Both the position numbers and the translations under genes were made by a program. Under the pieces are notes generated by a model, which did not search any database, was not told the DNA's origin, and saw only the letters and a list, made by a program, of their open reading frames with translations. DNA of 64,000 nucleotides, from NCBI RefSeq assembly GCF_003014535.1, contig NZ_PYGD01000001.1, forward strand, positions 1,550,001 through 1,614,000, written 5' to 3'. Shown here piece after piece: positions 34,774 through 44,361 of the stretch; the stretch's first letter is position 1, and each line of letters starts with the position of its first letter. The DNA is from Taibaiella chishuiensis. GTDB lineage: Bacteria; Bacteroidota; Bacteroidia; Chitinophagales; Chitinophagaceae.

Positions 34774-35242
34774 TTTTTTATGCGGCTGAGGCCTATATGG
34801 TTGATAGGTCAGCTATTTTTTCCGGTGCGCAACCAGCCCCGACTACCGATAAATGTAACTGTTAATAAGAACGAATTGATTTTAAATATTATGCTAAATA
34901 AAACATATGCTATTGTCAATTAGCACAGTATTTATTTTCTATGCAGATAAATTTATGTAATTTAAATTATGCATTGTCATAATGTTCATGTGTTTAGTTT
35001 TGATAAAAAAATGTTATCTCCGGTTGTGTTCCGCGGGGCGGAATAGCAGTTATCCGTGTAAAATCTATAGATTTTGCTGATAATTGTTAACGATAGATTT
35101 TCATTAACTTTATTATAAGTTAAAATTATAACTGTTTATGGGCCTTTGTGCACGTATAAAATGTTGATTTTCTGTTTTAATGTGCATTTTATGGATTTGT
35201 AATAATTATTATTCGTACTTGCGATCAATTATTTGAATAGTT
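34774..35242. other. AT-rich intergenic region before the second susCD pair, with a 16-bp palindrome
   Basis: No gene is supported. The stretch is much more AT-rich than the flanking genes. A perfect palindrome AAAATCTATAGATTTT lies at 35060-35075, and its half-site TAGATTTT recurs at about 35094-35101. Both are 140-185 bp upstream of the -33 element and could bind a regulator of the SusCD genes. Confidence 0.45.
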
Positions 35243-35276
35243 TTTGTAGAAAATAATAAAGCGTTTTCTATATTTG
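35243..35276 (+). promoter_or_regulatory. Promoter of the second susCD pair
   Basis: TTTG at 35243-35246 and TATATTTG at 35269-35276 are separated by 22 bp, within the Bacteroidota range. The sequence TCTATATTTGG is shared with the first susCD promoter. Confidence 0.7.
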
Positions 35277-35298
35277 GTAAACTAAATATATTCAATGC

Positions 35299-38200
35299 AT
35301 GAAAAAACTATTACTTACGTGTGCGGCCCTGCTATCGCTGGGGCTGCATGTAGCCATGGGCCAGACCAGGCCGGTTAGAGGACAGGTATTGGATGATAAG
35401 GGCGAAGGTGTTCCCGGGGCCAGCGTACAGGTTAAGGGTTCCAAAACCGGGACCATAACCGATGCGGACGGCAACTTCTCGCTCGATGTCCCGGATGATG
35501 ATAATACGCTTGTGATTAAAGCAGTTGGCTTTGCTGCGCAGGAAGTTGCAGCGGGCGATGGCGATAACGCGATCAATGTTAAATTAAACGCTTCAGCCCA
35601 ATTGCTCGGCGAAACGGTAGTGACCGCATTGGGTATCAAAAAAGAGAAAAAAGCACTCGGTTATTCCGTGAGCGAAGTAGGAGCCGACCAGATCGAAAGG
35701 TCCGGGGAGCGTAATGCCATCCAGTCGCTGGCTGCAAAAGCCCCCGGTGTACAGGTGGTGTCCAGCGCAGGTACGCCCGGCGCTTCTACCAAAATATTGC
35801 TCAGGGGCAACTCTACCTTTACGGGTAACAATGCTCCCCTGATCATTGTGGACGGAATTCCCATCGATAACGGTTCTACCAATGTTTCCAACCAGTCGTC
35901 GCCGGCCGATAATCCCTTTAACCAGAACCTGCAGGGTGTTAACGAATCCAACAGGGCCCTCGACATCAACCCCGACGATATCGAATCGGTGTCTGTACTG
36001 AAAGGACCTGCCGCCGCTGCCCTGTACGGCGCCAACGGTGGTAACGGCGCTATCGTTATTACGACCAAAAAAGGGAAATATGGCCAGGGCAAGACCCTCG
36101 GTATTACCTTTAATTCTTCTTTAGAGATCAACAAAGTAAGCAAGCTGCCTAAAACCCAGAGCATCTATGCGCAGGGTAACAACGGCAAGTTTATTACCGG
36201 CACTACGCCCCTGAGCTGGGGGCCTAAGATCGGTACCGACCCGAATGCAATGACCGCTTACGATAACTTTGCTAACTTTTTCCAGACCGGCGTGGGTTAC
36301 AACAACTCCCTGTCGCTGAATGGTGGTAATGATAATGCGATCTTCCGCGTAAGTATCGGTAACTATAACACCAAGGGTATTATTCCCAACTCCAAGCTGA
36401 ACCGTACCAACCTGACGGCGAACGGCGAAGCCAAACTGTCGAGCTGGTTGACTATGGGCGCTACCGCCAACTATGTCCATACCGAAACCCGCATGGTGCA
36501 GAATGGTAGTAACGTATCCGGGCCGATGCTGTCGCTGTTCCGTATGCCGGTCTCCTATGATGTAACGAAAAACTACTTCGACCCCATTACCAATACCGGC
36601 GAGAATTATATTAACGCCTACGATAACCCGCTGTTTTCCGTATACCGCAACCCTTACAACAGTTATATCGACAGGGTATACGGTAATACCTACTTTACCG
36701 CCAATATTCTTAAGGAGCTGGTGCTGACTTATAAGATCGGTGTGGATGCCTATGGCAAACAGGATGTCCAGATCTTCGATATCAACTCTAAGGGTAACAA
36801 TACCAACGGCTTGGGCCAGGTCAATAAATCTTCGACCAATTACCTGCAGGTCTATTCCGACCTTATCCTGCGCTATAATAAGAAATTCGGCGACTTCGAT
36901 TTCGGCGCTATGGCCGGTTACAACTATTGGTATACCGAAAGCCGTACCAGCTTTATCAGGGGTACCAACCTGTATGTACCTAACTTTTATAACCTGGACA
37001 ACGCTGCCGATCTATATGCCAGTAATGCCGACGCTTATCAGCGTTCGCAGGCCATTTACGGGGAGCTTAACTTTGGCTACCGCTCTTTCCTGTACCTGAA
37101 CCTTACCGGAAGAAACGAATGGAATACAGCATTTGGTAAAGGAGGTCCTTCCTTCTTCTATCCTACGGCTAACGTGTCGTGGATCTTCTCGGAGCATATC
37201 CCGCAGAACGATATCCTCTCTTATGGTAAGTTGAGGCTGGCGATATCCAAAGCCGGTATCCCGCCGATCCAGTATGTAGACATGAACTATTATGCCCGGC
37301 CGTTCCTTACCGATGGTTCTACCAATGGTAACGGATTCCCTTATCTTGGCCAGGGCGGTTATATGCCGCTTAACGTAAACCACCCCGGTGGGCTGAAGCC
37401 TGAAACCGTTACGGGTAAAGAGATCGGCCTGGAATTCAGGTTCTGGAGAAACAAGATCAGCTTTGAAGCGACCTACTATCATCAAACCAGTAACAGCCTG
37501 TTGCTTTTCCGCCCGGTTGCACCGAGCTCCGGTTATGTATCTGAATACGTAAATGCAGGTAAAATGCAGAACCAGGGTGTGGAACTGGCCTTAAATTTTG
37601 AGATATTCAAAAACAAAGACTGGAATATCAGCGTAGGTGGTAACTGGGCCAAGAACGTATCCAAAGTACTGGAGCTGGCGCCCGGCGTTACCGAACTGTC
37701 GCTCGAATCGGGCTTTACCGCAATGGGATCTTATGCCATCGTGGGCCAGCCTTATGGCGCATTTTACGGAACCGTATGGGAGCGCAATGCATCCGGTCAG
37801 TTGATTATCGACCAGGACGGTTACCCGATCGTTGCCCAGAAAAGCGGCAACCTGGGTAATCCGAATCCCGATTGGCTGATGGGCCTGAATGGCAATTTCT
37901 CCTGGAAAGGGCTGACCCTGTCTATGCTTTGGGATATCCGCCATGGCGGTAAGGTTTGGAACGGTACCTGGGCCAGGTTGAACAACGTGGGCCGTACCGA
38001 CGAATCTGCAGACAGGGAGCATGACTACGTAGTTGCCGGTGTGCATGAAGATGGTACGCCCAATACCACCGCGATCCCGGCTAAGGATTATTTCCAGTAT
38101 GTTCAGGGCGACGCGGGTGGCGCAGCTGAAAACTCCATCCAGGATGGTGGCTGGATCAGGCTGCGTTCTATCGGCTTAAGCTACCGGTATACGTTCCAGA

Positions 38201-38397
38201 AAACAGGAAAATCTTCCAACCCGTTCCAGTATGTGGAAGTGGGCTTTACCGGAAGGAACCTGTTCCTGCACACCAATTACAAAGGTGTAGATCCTGAAAC
38301 CAGCCTTACCGGCTCCGGTTCCAATATTGGTGGCTGGGATTACTTCAATAACCCCGGTTCCAAATCTTACATCTTCAATCTTAAATTCGGTCTCTAA
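35299..38397 (+). CDS. SusC/RagA family TonB-dependent outer-membrane transporter 2
   Basis: A 1032-residue protein with signal peptide MKKLLLTCAALLSLGLHVAM. Then come the carboxypeptidase-regulatory-like domain (GQVLDDKGEGVPGASVQVKG), plug (AIQSLAAKAPGVQVVSSAG, LLRGNSTFTGNNAPLIIVDG, GPAAAALYGANGGNGAIVIT) and a barrel ending NPGSKSYIFNLKFGL. It pairs with the SusD-like protein 12 bp downstream. The barrel is clearly different from SusC 1, so the substrate should differ. Ligand and regulator are unknown. Confidence 0.95.
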   Translation: MKKLLLTCAALLSLGLHVAMGQTRPVRGQVLDDKGEGVPGASVQVKGSKTGTITDADGNFSLDVPDDDNTLVIKAVGFAAQEVAAGDGDNAINVKLNASAQLLGETVVTALGIKKEKKALGYSVSEVGADQIERSGERNAIQSLAAKAPGVQVVSSAGTPGASTKILLRGNSTFTGNNAPLIIVDGIPIDNGSTNVSNQSSPADNPFNQNLQGVNESNRALDINPDDIESVSVLKGPAAAALYGANGGNGAIVITTKKGKYGQGKTLGITFNSSLEINKVSKLPKTQSIYAQGNNGKFITGTTPLSWGPKIGTDPNAMTAYDNFANFFQTGVGYNNSLSLNGGNDNAIFRVSIGNYNTKGIIPNSKLNRTNLTANGEAKLSSWLTMGATANYVHTETRMVQNGSNVSGPMLSLFRMPVSYDVTKNYFDPITNTGENYINAYDNPLFSVYRNPYNSYIDRVYGNTYFTANILKELVLTYKIGVDAYGKQDVQIFDINSKGNNTNGLGQVNKSSTNYLQVYSDLILRYNKKFGDFDFGAMAGYNYWYTESRTSFIRGTNLYVPNFYNLDNAADLYASNADAYQRSQAIYGELNFGYRSFLYLNLTGRNEWNTAFGKGGPSFFYPTANVSWIFSEHIPQNDILSYGKLRLAISKAGIPPIQYVDMNYYARPFLTDGSTNGNGFPYLGQGGYMPLNVNHPGGLKPETVTGKEIGLEFRFWRNKISFEATYYHQTSNSLLLFRPVAPSSGYVSEYVNAGKMQNQGVELALNFEIFKNKDWNISVGGNWAKNVSKVLELAPGVTELSLESGFTAMGSYAIVGQPYGAFYGTVWERNASGQLIIDQDGYPIVAQKSGNLGNPNPDWLMGLNGNFSWKGLTLSMLWDIRHGGKVWNGTWARLNNVGRTDESADREHDYVVAGVHEDGTPNTTAIPAKDYFQYVQGDAGGAAENSIQDGGWIRLRSIGLSYRYTFQKTGKSSNPFQYVEVGFTGRNLFLHTNYKGVDPETSLTGSGSNIGGWDYFNNPGSKSYIFNLKFGL

Positions 38398-38409
38398 AAA
38401 TATTCTTGT

Positions 38410-39789
38410 ATGAAATCTAATATAAAACTACTTATCATAGCGATGGCTACCCTGTCTATGGGGGTCATGACAGGCTGTAAGCGGGGAGACGATTTTTTTA
38501 TCAGTCCTAATAATCCGTCAAAGGTTACGCCTGCACTGTTGCTGACGGCTATCGAAGTCTCTACCTACAACTCTTACGAAGGCATGCTGGTAAAAAACGC
38601 CTCGGTACTCGTTCAGCAGAATGCCGGAGTAGACGGGCAGATGCTGCCGATCAATAACTACCTGCTTGCCGAAAATGAATTCGACAACCAATGGGGCCAG
38701 AACTACCAGGCCTTGTTTTCCTGCAAACAACTGCAGGACCAGTTCGGAGCGGCAAACCCTTATTATTCCGGCATAGCCGATGTATTGGCTGCCATGAACT
38801 GGGGTATCGTATCCGATCTTTGGGGCGACATACCTTTCTCCGAAGCCTTACAGGGACAAGACAACTATACGGCAAAATACGACGGGCAGGAGCAGGTGTT
38901 CAAAGGCATCATCGCCTTGCTGGACGATGCCATTACCAAGTTGAGCATGAATGCGAGTGCCAATGAGTTGTTGCCAGGCGCCGACGATATTACCTTTGGC
39001 GGCGATGTTACCCTTTGGACGAAAACGGCCTATGCGCTGAAAGCGCGTTACCTGAACCGGTTAAGCAACAAAGCATCCTATAGCCCCTCCGATATCCTGG
39101 CCAGCCTGCAAAAAGGTATGCAGAGCTCCGGTGATGACTTTATCACCAAACACGGCGATGCAGCGACTGAGCGCAACCAGTGGTACGATTTCCAGCAGGG
39201 CAGGGCTAACTATGCGCTGGCCAGCCAACCCTTCGTAGATTCGATCAAGCTGCGCCCAACCGATAAAAGGTTAACCGCCTACTTCAACACCTTCGATACT
39301 ACAGGCCAGGTAATCGGCAGTCCTATTGCCACGCCTTCGTCCGAAGCTTCCGATTGGGGCCCTTATCTTGCAGGTGGTAATACTACCGGCGTAAGGCTGA
39401 TCTCCTTTACCGAAGCCAAATTTATCGAAGCAGAAGTGAAAGCACGCCAGGGAGATGCCCCAGGTGCCGCCGCCGCATTGAACGCCGCGATTAAAGAGTC
39501 TTGCTCTACCGTTACCAATGGCGCATACGATGGCGCCGACATCGCCATCTATACCGCAGCCAATGTGGACCTGAGTCGCGTGATCTACGAAAAATGGATC
39601 GCCATGTTCGGAAGTGTGGAACCTTATAACGACTATCGCAAGACCGGTTTCCCCAAATTGGTGGTAAATCCTAACGGCCGTCTGCCCGTTATTCCTACCC
39701 GCTTCCCAACACCTCAGGCCGAAAGGGTTTCCAATCCTAACGCCCCCGTGCCAACCCTGACCACCCCGGTTTGGTTTGCCCAGAATTAA
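38410..39789 (+). CDS. SusD-like outer-membrane lipoprotein 2 (SusD_like-2 type)
   Basis: A 459-residue lipoprotein with lipobox MTGC and KRGDDFFISPNNPSKVTPAL, typical of the SusD-like-2 group. Later blocks include ISFTEAKFIEAEVKARQGDA and IYEKWIAMFGSVEPYNDYRK, and the end has PVIPTRFPTPQAE. This group pairs with SusC barrels of the kind seen directly upstream and often serves peptide or other non-starch substrates; that is a tendency, not proof. Confidence 0.92.
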   Translation: MKSNIKLLIIAMATLSMGVMTGCKRGDDFFISPNNPSKVTPALLLTAIEVSTYNSYEGMLVKNASVLVQQNAGVDGQMLPINNYLLAENEFDNQWGQNYQALFSCKQLQDQFGAANPYYSGIADVLAAMNWGIVSDLWGDIPFSEALQGQDNYTAKYDGQEQVFKGIIALLDDAITKLSMNASANELLPGADDITFGGDVTLWTKTAYALKARYLNRLSNKASYSPSDILASLQKGMQSSGDDFITKHGDAATERNQWYDFQQGRANYALASQPFVDSIKLRPTDKRLTAYFNTFDTTGQVIGSPIATPSSEASDWGPYLAGGNTTGVRLISFTEAKFIEAEVKARQGDAPGAAAALNAAIKESCSTVTNGAYDGADIAIYTAANVDLSRVIYEKWIAMFGSVEPYNDYRKTGFPKLVVNPNGRLPVIPTRFPTPQAERVSNPNAPVPTLTTPVWFAQN

Positions 39790-39818
39790 GACAGCATCCT
39801 ATTCCAGTATACAAGTAC

Positions 39819-39849
39819 AAAAGGAACCACATCGATGTGGTTCCTTTTG
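39819..39849 (+). terminator. Intrinsic terminator after susCD pair 2
   Basis: Stem AAAAGGAACCACAT / ATGTGGTTCCTTTT with a 2-nt apex and a T-rich tail. Confidence 0.85.
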
Positions 39850-39891
39850 TTTATAAATTATAGTTACTTTCGCTGCCGCTTACTATATCCT

Positions 39892-41166
39892 ATGAAAAAA
39901 ATTATGTACCTCCTTTGCTGCCTGGCGGCGGGGGCTGCGCATGCGCAAAGCAATTACCAGCCAAGTACCGTGGTCACTACCGGTAGCGATACCCTCCGGG
40001 GCTGGATCGACTATAAAGAATGGGATCAGAACCCCGTGTCCTTCAAATTTGCAGATAATCCCGAAGGGCGCAATCCCAGGGTGTATACGGTAAAAGAGGT
40101 GGCTGCATTTACGATCAAAGACAAAGACTACTTTGAAAGAGCCGTGGTCAGCAAAAGCATGGATAAAACGGAACCGCTGGAAGAACTGTCGCTGGGGGCA
40201 GACCGCAGTACCGTACAGGATACCCTCTGGCTGCGCCTGGAATATACCGGTCGCAGGCTGCGGCTTTACGGCTACCAGGACAGGCTAAAGACCCGTTATT
40301 ATATGCGGGAAAAGGAAAGCCCGGTATACACCGAGTTGGCATACCGGCGATATTATACAGACGGGGCTTCCGGGGCCCGCAAACTGGTTACCGACTACCA
40401 CTACCGCGAGCAACTGATGACGATAGCCGGTAAAATAAGAGGACTGAATACCGCGACATTGTCTGAAATGCTGTATACCACCGAATATTCAGAGAAAAGC
40501 CTGGGCAGGGTCATTGCTTTTATCAACGGCAATGAAAAGCCCGTACGGGCTTCGCGGGCAAAATCAAAATGGGAGTATTATGCCGGGCTGGCGCTTACGG
40601 GAAGCCGGGCCAGCTATAGCGGTACGCACGAATTGGCGAACAATGCTTCGAGCCGGTTGTCCTGCCTGCCCGGGGTATCGGCAGGTGTCGATTTCCTGGC
40701 CAATCCTTATGTCAAAAAAGTGCTGGTACGCCTCGACCTGTCGCTGTCGATGGCACAGGCCGACATCTCCAAGCCGATGGGTATCGATGGCAATGGTTAT
40801 ATAAAGCACCGTTTCGACCAGTACAACATTGCGCTCAGCCCCATGTTTATTTATAACCTGTATAATAAAGAACAGCTGAAATTAAACCTGGGAGCGGGTC
40901 TTAGCTTTAACTACGCGATATACAGTAATAATGTATACGAACAGAAATATAACCTTGGCGGACCGGGCGGAAGTTATAACTACAAGGAATCAGTGAAAAT
41001 GGAACCTGCCTGGCTGGGTATACCCGTAAGGGCCGGGCTTATCCTGCGGCGGCATATCGATATCTATGTGCAATATCATGTGATTACCTCCACGGTCGCA
41101 AGTTTTGCCGATCATTCGATCGGGATACAGAGTTTCAGGGTAGGGGTCAATTATCTTTTGCCCTGA
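39892..41166 (+). CDS. Secreted protein with a C-terminal outer-membrane beta-barrel
   Basis: A 424-residue protein when started at MKKIMYLLCCLAAG, which gives a signal peptide ending AHAQ; an upstream frame to 39835 runs through the terminator. Residues 20-220 are soluble, with a strand-rich start (GSDTLRGWIDYKEWDQNPVS). Residues 225-424 alternate as transmembrane strands and end in SFRVGVNYLLP, as in PorT-like Bacteroidota barrels of 8-10 strands. Function is unknown. It has its own terminator. Confidence 0.75.
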   Translation: MKKIMYLLCCLAAGAAHAQSNYQPSTVVTTGSDTLRGWIDYKEWDQNPVSFKFADNPEGRNPRVYTVKEVAAFTIKDKDYFERAVVSKSMDKTEPLEELSLGADRSTVQDTLWLRLEYTGRRLRLYGYQDRLKTRYYMREKESPVYTELAYRRYYTDGASGARKLVTDYHYREQLMTIAGKIRGLNTATLSEMLYTTEYSEKSLGRVIAFINGNEKPVRASRAKSKWEYYAGLALTGSRASYSGTHELANNASSRLSCLPGVSAGVDFLANPYVKKVLVRLDLSLSMAQADISKPMGIDGNGYIKHRFDQYNIALSPMFIYNLYNKEQLKLNLGAGLSFNYAIYSNNVYEQKYNLGGPGGSYNYKESVKMEPAWLGIPVRAGLILRRHIDIYVQYHVITSTVASFADHSIGIQSFRVGVNYLLP

Positions 41167-41186
41167 GTGCTCTATCATAATTTTGT

Positions 41187-41215
41187 AAAAAGGCCGGCCA
41201 TAAACCGGCCTTTTT
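41187..41215 (+). terminator. Intrinsic terminator
   Basis: Stem AAAAAGGCCGG / CCGGCCTTTTT with a 7-nt loop, after the gene ending at 41166. Confidence 0.85.
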
Positions 41216-41238
41216 CTATTTACTTGCCGGTGAGATAT

Positions 41239-41246
41239 TACCTTTG
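41239..41246 (+). promoter_or_regulatory. -7 box for the ABC-2 permease gene
   Basis: TACCTTTG, an exact TAnnTTTG match, 16 nt before the ATG at 41263. No -33 TTG at proper distance is visible. Confidence 0.5.
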
Positions 41247-41262
41247 TCCTTCAATACAGCAT

Positions 41263-42360
41263 ATGCCCCAGTCCTACAGTCAGTTTAAAGCCTTTGGCGC
41301 GATCACCAAAGCGGCCTTCCGGTCTATCGCCAAGAGTCCGTCTTCCGTTGTTTTTACCATCGCGTTCCCGCTTATTTTTATCCTTGTATTCGGCTTCCTG
41401 GGTGGTGGCGGCGCCAAGGCCGTTAAGGTAACCCTGGCGCCCGGCGCCGACACGGCCAACGCGCTCTATGCCGCCCTGCAACATATCGACCTCGTAAAAA
41501 TACAGCCGCAGGCGCCCGGCAAGACCCTGGAGCAACGCTTGTCGAAAGGAGAGGTCAATGCCGTGCTCGATATCCGTAAAACCGGGGGCACGCCGGCTTA
41601 CCGGATCGGTATCCGCACCATGACTGCCGATGCCGATAAGGCAGCCCAACTGGCAGCTGTGCTGGAAAGGGTCGCACTGAGCCAGGATGCCGATGCCGCG
41701 CGGCGTATCAGCGAGCTGATCGCTGTCGAAAAAACCACGATACAAAGCCGTAAGTTCAATACCATAGACTTTATCCTGCCCGGGCAATTGGGCTTTTCCC
41801 TGCTGGCCTCGAGCGTGTTCGGTACCGCCTTCGTGTTTTTTAACCTGCGCCAGTCGCTGGTGCTGAAGCGCTTTTTTGCCACACCGGTACGCCGCGAATT
41901 CATTATCCTGGCCGAGGGCTGCGCCCGTATGATCTTCCAATTGCTGGGCGCGGCTTTGATTATCCTCGTCGGCCGTTTTTTCCTGGGCTTTACCCTGGTG
42001 CACGAGGTAGTTACCGTTATCAATATGCTGCTCATCTGTGCGCTGGGCCTGCTGGTGTTTATGAGTTTCGGTTTTATCATCAGCGGTATTGCCCGCAGCG
42101 AGGCTACTATCCCGCCTTTGTCTAACCTCATCACCTTGCCGCAGTTCCTGCTTGCCGGCACCTTTTTCTCCATCGATGCCTTCCCCGCATGGATGCAGCC
42201 GGTTTCCAGGGCTTTGCCGCTTACCTATCTCAATGATGCCTTGCGCCAGGTGGCCTTCGACGGGGCTTCGCTCTGGGATGTAAAAATGGATATCGGTATC
42301 CTGCTGCTTTGGGGTGTTATCGGTTACTTCGCGGCATCGCGGGTGTTTAAATGGGAATAA
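41263..42360 (+). CDS. ABC-2 type transporter permease
   Basis: A 365-residue protein when started at MPQSYSQFKAFGAITKAAFR; the longer frame from 41167 passes through the terminator and lacks homology. One membrane helix near the N-terminus (VVFTIAFPLIFILVFGFLGG) is followed by an extracytoplasmic domain (about residues 45-165) and five C-terminal helices (LGFSLLASSVFGTAFVF, LLGAALIILVGRFFLG, LLICALGLLVFMSFGFIISG). This is the layout of drug- and lipid-export ABC-2 permeases. No ATPase gene is next to it. Confidence 0.87.
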   Translation: MPQSYSQFKAFGAITKAAFRSIAKSPSSVVFTIAFPLIFILVFGFLGGGGAKAVKVTLAPGADTANALYAALQHIDLVKIQPQAPGKTLEQRLSKGEVNAVLDIRKTGGTPAYRIGIRTMTADADKAAQLAAVLERVALSQDADAARRISELIAVEKTTIQSRKFNTIDFILPGQLGFSLLASSVFGTAFVFFNLRQSLVLKRFFATPVRREFIILAEGCARMIFQLLGAALIILVGRFFLGFTLVHEVVTVINMLLICALGLLVFMSFGFIISGIARSEATIPPLSNLITLPQFLLAGTFFSIDAFPAWMQPVSRALPLTYLNDALRQVAFDGASLWDVKMDIGILLLWGVIGYFAASRVFKWE

Positions 42361-42374
42361 TACACCGGTTTATG

Positions 42375-42995
42375 GGATCAAGCGAAAAAGTTGGGGGACT
42401 CCGGTATACTTACCCTGTTTTTTTATTCTTCTTTGTCTTGATACAAAGAAGCAAAAATCAAGACTGTAGAAAAAGTGCTAAAAATGCCTTGTAAGCCTAA
42501 AAGAAATAAGCCCGGGCAGTAGTAAAAATTGGACACAGGAATGACGAATGAACTAAAGTACAGGGCCAGACTGTGGGAACTGTATTTCTTTCTATACGGC
42601 GTCCTGCAGCATTTATTCGCTGTGTTTTTTATTTTCCTATTGGTGCTCATGAGCGCTACGCGGTTTATTAACGCCCTTTTTCTAAAGGTCGATATGTTTG
42701 GTTGTTTCCTGGTTTGACGTCCCGGCAGTGTATGTAACGGGTGTTGAGCAAAGCATGCCTACGCGATTGGTGGCCAGATGTTACGACCAATATGCACCCG
42801 TTCGCTGCGTCGCCGTATCGCTGCGAGAAAAAATGAAATTCGCGGGATCCTATTCGCCGCCAGGGCCTGGTATTGCAGTATATTTATCTATCCTGGATAG
42901 CTTAAGTGCTCCCTATTAATTTACCTTGAATAAATAATAGAGGAACAGATCTGCAGGTTCGATTTTTAATCCCCCCCAGAAATTCTGCCTGATCC
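42375..42995 (+). mobile_element. Short inverted-repeat element, copy A (621 bp)
   Basis: The ends are GGATCAAGCGAAAAAG and, read inward from the right, GGATCAGGCAGAATTTCTGG. It is flanked by a perfect 8-bp direct repeat, GGTTTATG, at 42367-42374 and 42996-43003, as expected of a target-site duplication. About 450 bp of the interior matches copy B in reverse complement, and 42826-42940 matches copy C. It contains a perfect hairpin CTTCTTTGT / ACAAAGAAG (42428-42451) but no transposase, so it looks like a MITE-type non-autonomous element. Confidence 0.72.
42541..42717 (+). CDS. Open frame inside element copy A (58 residues, doubtful)
   Basis: The frame MTNELKYRARLWELYFFLYG continues into a hydrophobic stretch (HLFAVFFIFLLVLM) and ends FGCFLV. 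Copy B has the same 58-residue frame with the same length and stop. The two differ at six bases, of which five change an amino acid, so no selection for protein is evident. It may be a chance frame in a repeat or a small membrane peptide. Confidence 0.2.
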   Translation: MTNELKYRARLWELYFFLYGVLQHLFAVFFIFLLVLMSATRFINALFLKVDMFGCFLV

Positions 42996-43030
42996 GGTTT
43001 ATGTTGTCCATCATTATGCTAAAAAAAGGG

Positions 43031-43070
43031 TTATAAAAAAGAAGAGAGCAGCTTTACAAGCTGCTCTCTT
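43031..43070 (-). terminator. Intrinsic terminator after queA
   Basis: On the minus strand the stem AAGAGAGCAGCTT / AAGCTGCTCTCTT with a 3-nt loop is followed by TTTTTTATAA, past the queA stop at 43097. Confidence 0.85.
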
Positions 43071-43096
43071 TCGTTGAAGGGGATTCCGTAATTTAT

Positions 43097-44146
43097 TTAG
43101 ATCACCAGCATGGCATCGCCATAGCTGAAGAAATTGTATTTCTCTTTAATCGCTACCTGGTAAGCTTCCATCGTAAGATCGTAACCGGCAAAGGCCGCTA
43201 CCATGATCAGCAGGCTGGTCTTAGGCAAGTGGAAATTCGTTACCAGCGAATTGGCAATCGAAAAGTTATGGGGCGGGTGGATAAACAGGTTGGTCCAGCC
43301 GTCTTTGGGTTTCAGCAGGCCACGTGCGGTAACAGAGCTTTCCAGGGCGCGGATGGTAGTGGTACCTACCGAGCAGATACGCCTTTTTTCCTCGATACCT
43401 TTATTCACGATATCGCAGGCATACTCGCCTACTTCGAAGAACTCCGCATCCATTTTATGCTTGCTCAGGTCTTCTACCTCGATAGGGCGGAAGGTACCCA
43501 GGCCGGTGTGCAGGGTTACCTCGGCAAACTTAACGCCTTTGATCTCCATGCGTTTGATCAGCTCGCGGCTGAAGTGCATACCGGCTGTAGGAGCAGCTAC
43601 CGCACCTTCATACTTGGCGTATACGGTCTGGTACCTTTCTTTATCCTCTTCGTCGGGTTTGCGTTTAATGTATTTGGGCAGTGGCGTTTCGCCCATGCTG
43701 TCCAGTACGGCTTTAAATTCTGTTTCCGTGCCATCGAAGAGGAAACGGATCGTACGGCCGCGGGAGGTGGTGTTGTCGATTACTTCCGCTACCAGCTCGT
43801 CATTATCGCCAAAGTACAACTTGTTACCTACCCTTATCTTACGGGCAGGATCTACGATCACGTCCCAGAGCCTGTTCTGCCTGCTCAGTTCGCGCAGCAG
43901 GAACACTTCGATACGGGCGCCGGTTTTTTCCTTGCGGCCATACAGGCGTGCAGGAAATACTTTTGTGTTATTCACGACCATCACATCCTTGTCATCGAAA
44001 TAGCTCATGATGTCCTTAAACACTTTGTGTTCGATTTTACCGGTGTCGCGGTGTACGACCATCAGGCGGCTCTCGTCACGTTGTTTGGAAGGATGCTGGG
44101 CAATCAGGTTAATAGGGAGGTCAAACTTAAATTGGGATAATTTCAT
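43097..44146 (-). CDS. queA: S-adenosylmethionine:tRNA ribosyltransferase-isomerase
   Basis: A 349-residue enzyme that transfers the ribosyl part of SAM to preQ1-tRNA to make epoxyqueuosine at the wobble position. Family blocks: [77 protein letters not shown] and [20 protein letters not shown]. Length matches the family. It is cytoplasmic, a single gene with its own promoter box and terminator. Confidence 0.96.
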   Translation of the reverse strand: MKLSQFKFDLPINLIAQHPSKQRDESRLMVVHRDTGKIEHKVFKDIMSYFDDKDVMVVNNTKVFPARLYGRKEKTGARIEVFLLRELSRQNRLWDVIVDPARKIRVGNKLYFGDNDELVAEVIDNTTSRGRTIRFLFDGTETEFKAVLDSMGETPLPKYIKRKPDEEDKERYQTVYAKYEGAVAAPTAGMHFSRELIKRMEIKGVKFAEVTLHTGLGTFRPIEVEDLSKHKMDAEFFEVGEYACDIVNKGIEEKRRICSVGTTTIRALESSVTARGLLKPKDGWTNLFIHPPHNFSIANSLVTNFHLPKTSLLIMVAAFAGYDLTMEAYQVAIKEKYNFFSYGDAMLVI

Positions 44147-44191
44147 ATCTTACAGGATATGGGGATTGAATTTTGTGAGTAAAAAAGTGTG

Positions 44192-44199
44192 CAAAGATA
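44192..44199 (-). promoter_or_regulatory. -7 box for queA
   Basis: The minus strand reads TATCTTTG, an exact TAnnTTTG match, 45 nt before the start codon. The -33 element is unclear. Confidence 0.55.
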
Positions 44200-44361
44200 A
44201 GACAAAATAAATAAATGCCGTTTTATTTGTTCCCTAAATTATATGTACTAAATTAAACGCGCCGCCCGGGCTGTTACGTATCCGATATCCCTAAAAAAAA
44301 TATACCTGTTTTTTCTGAAATTGAATTACTTTTGTGCCTTCTTGAAATGATGCTTTTTTCC

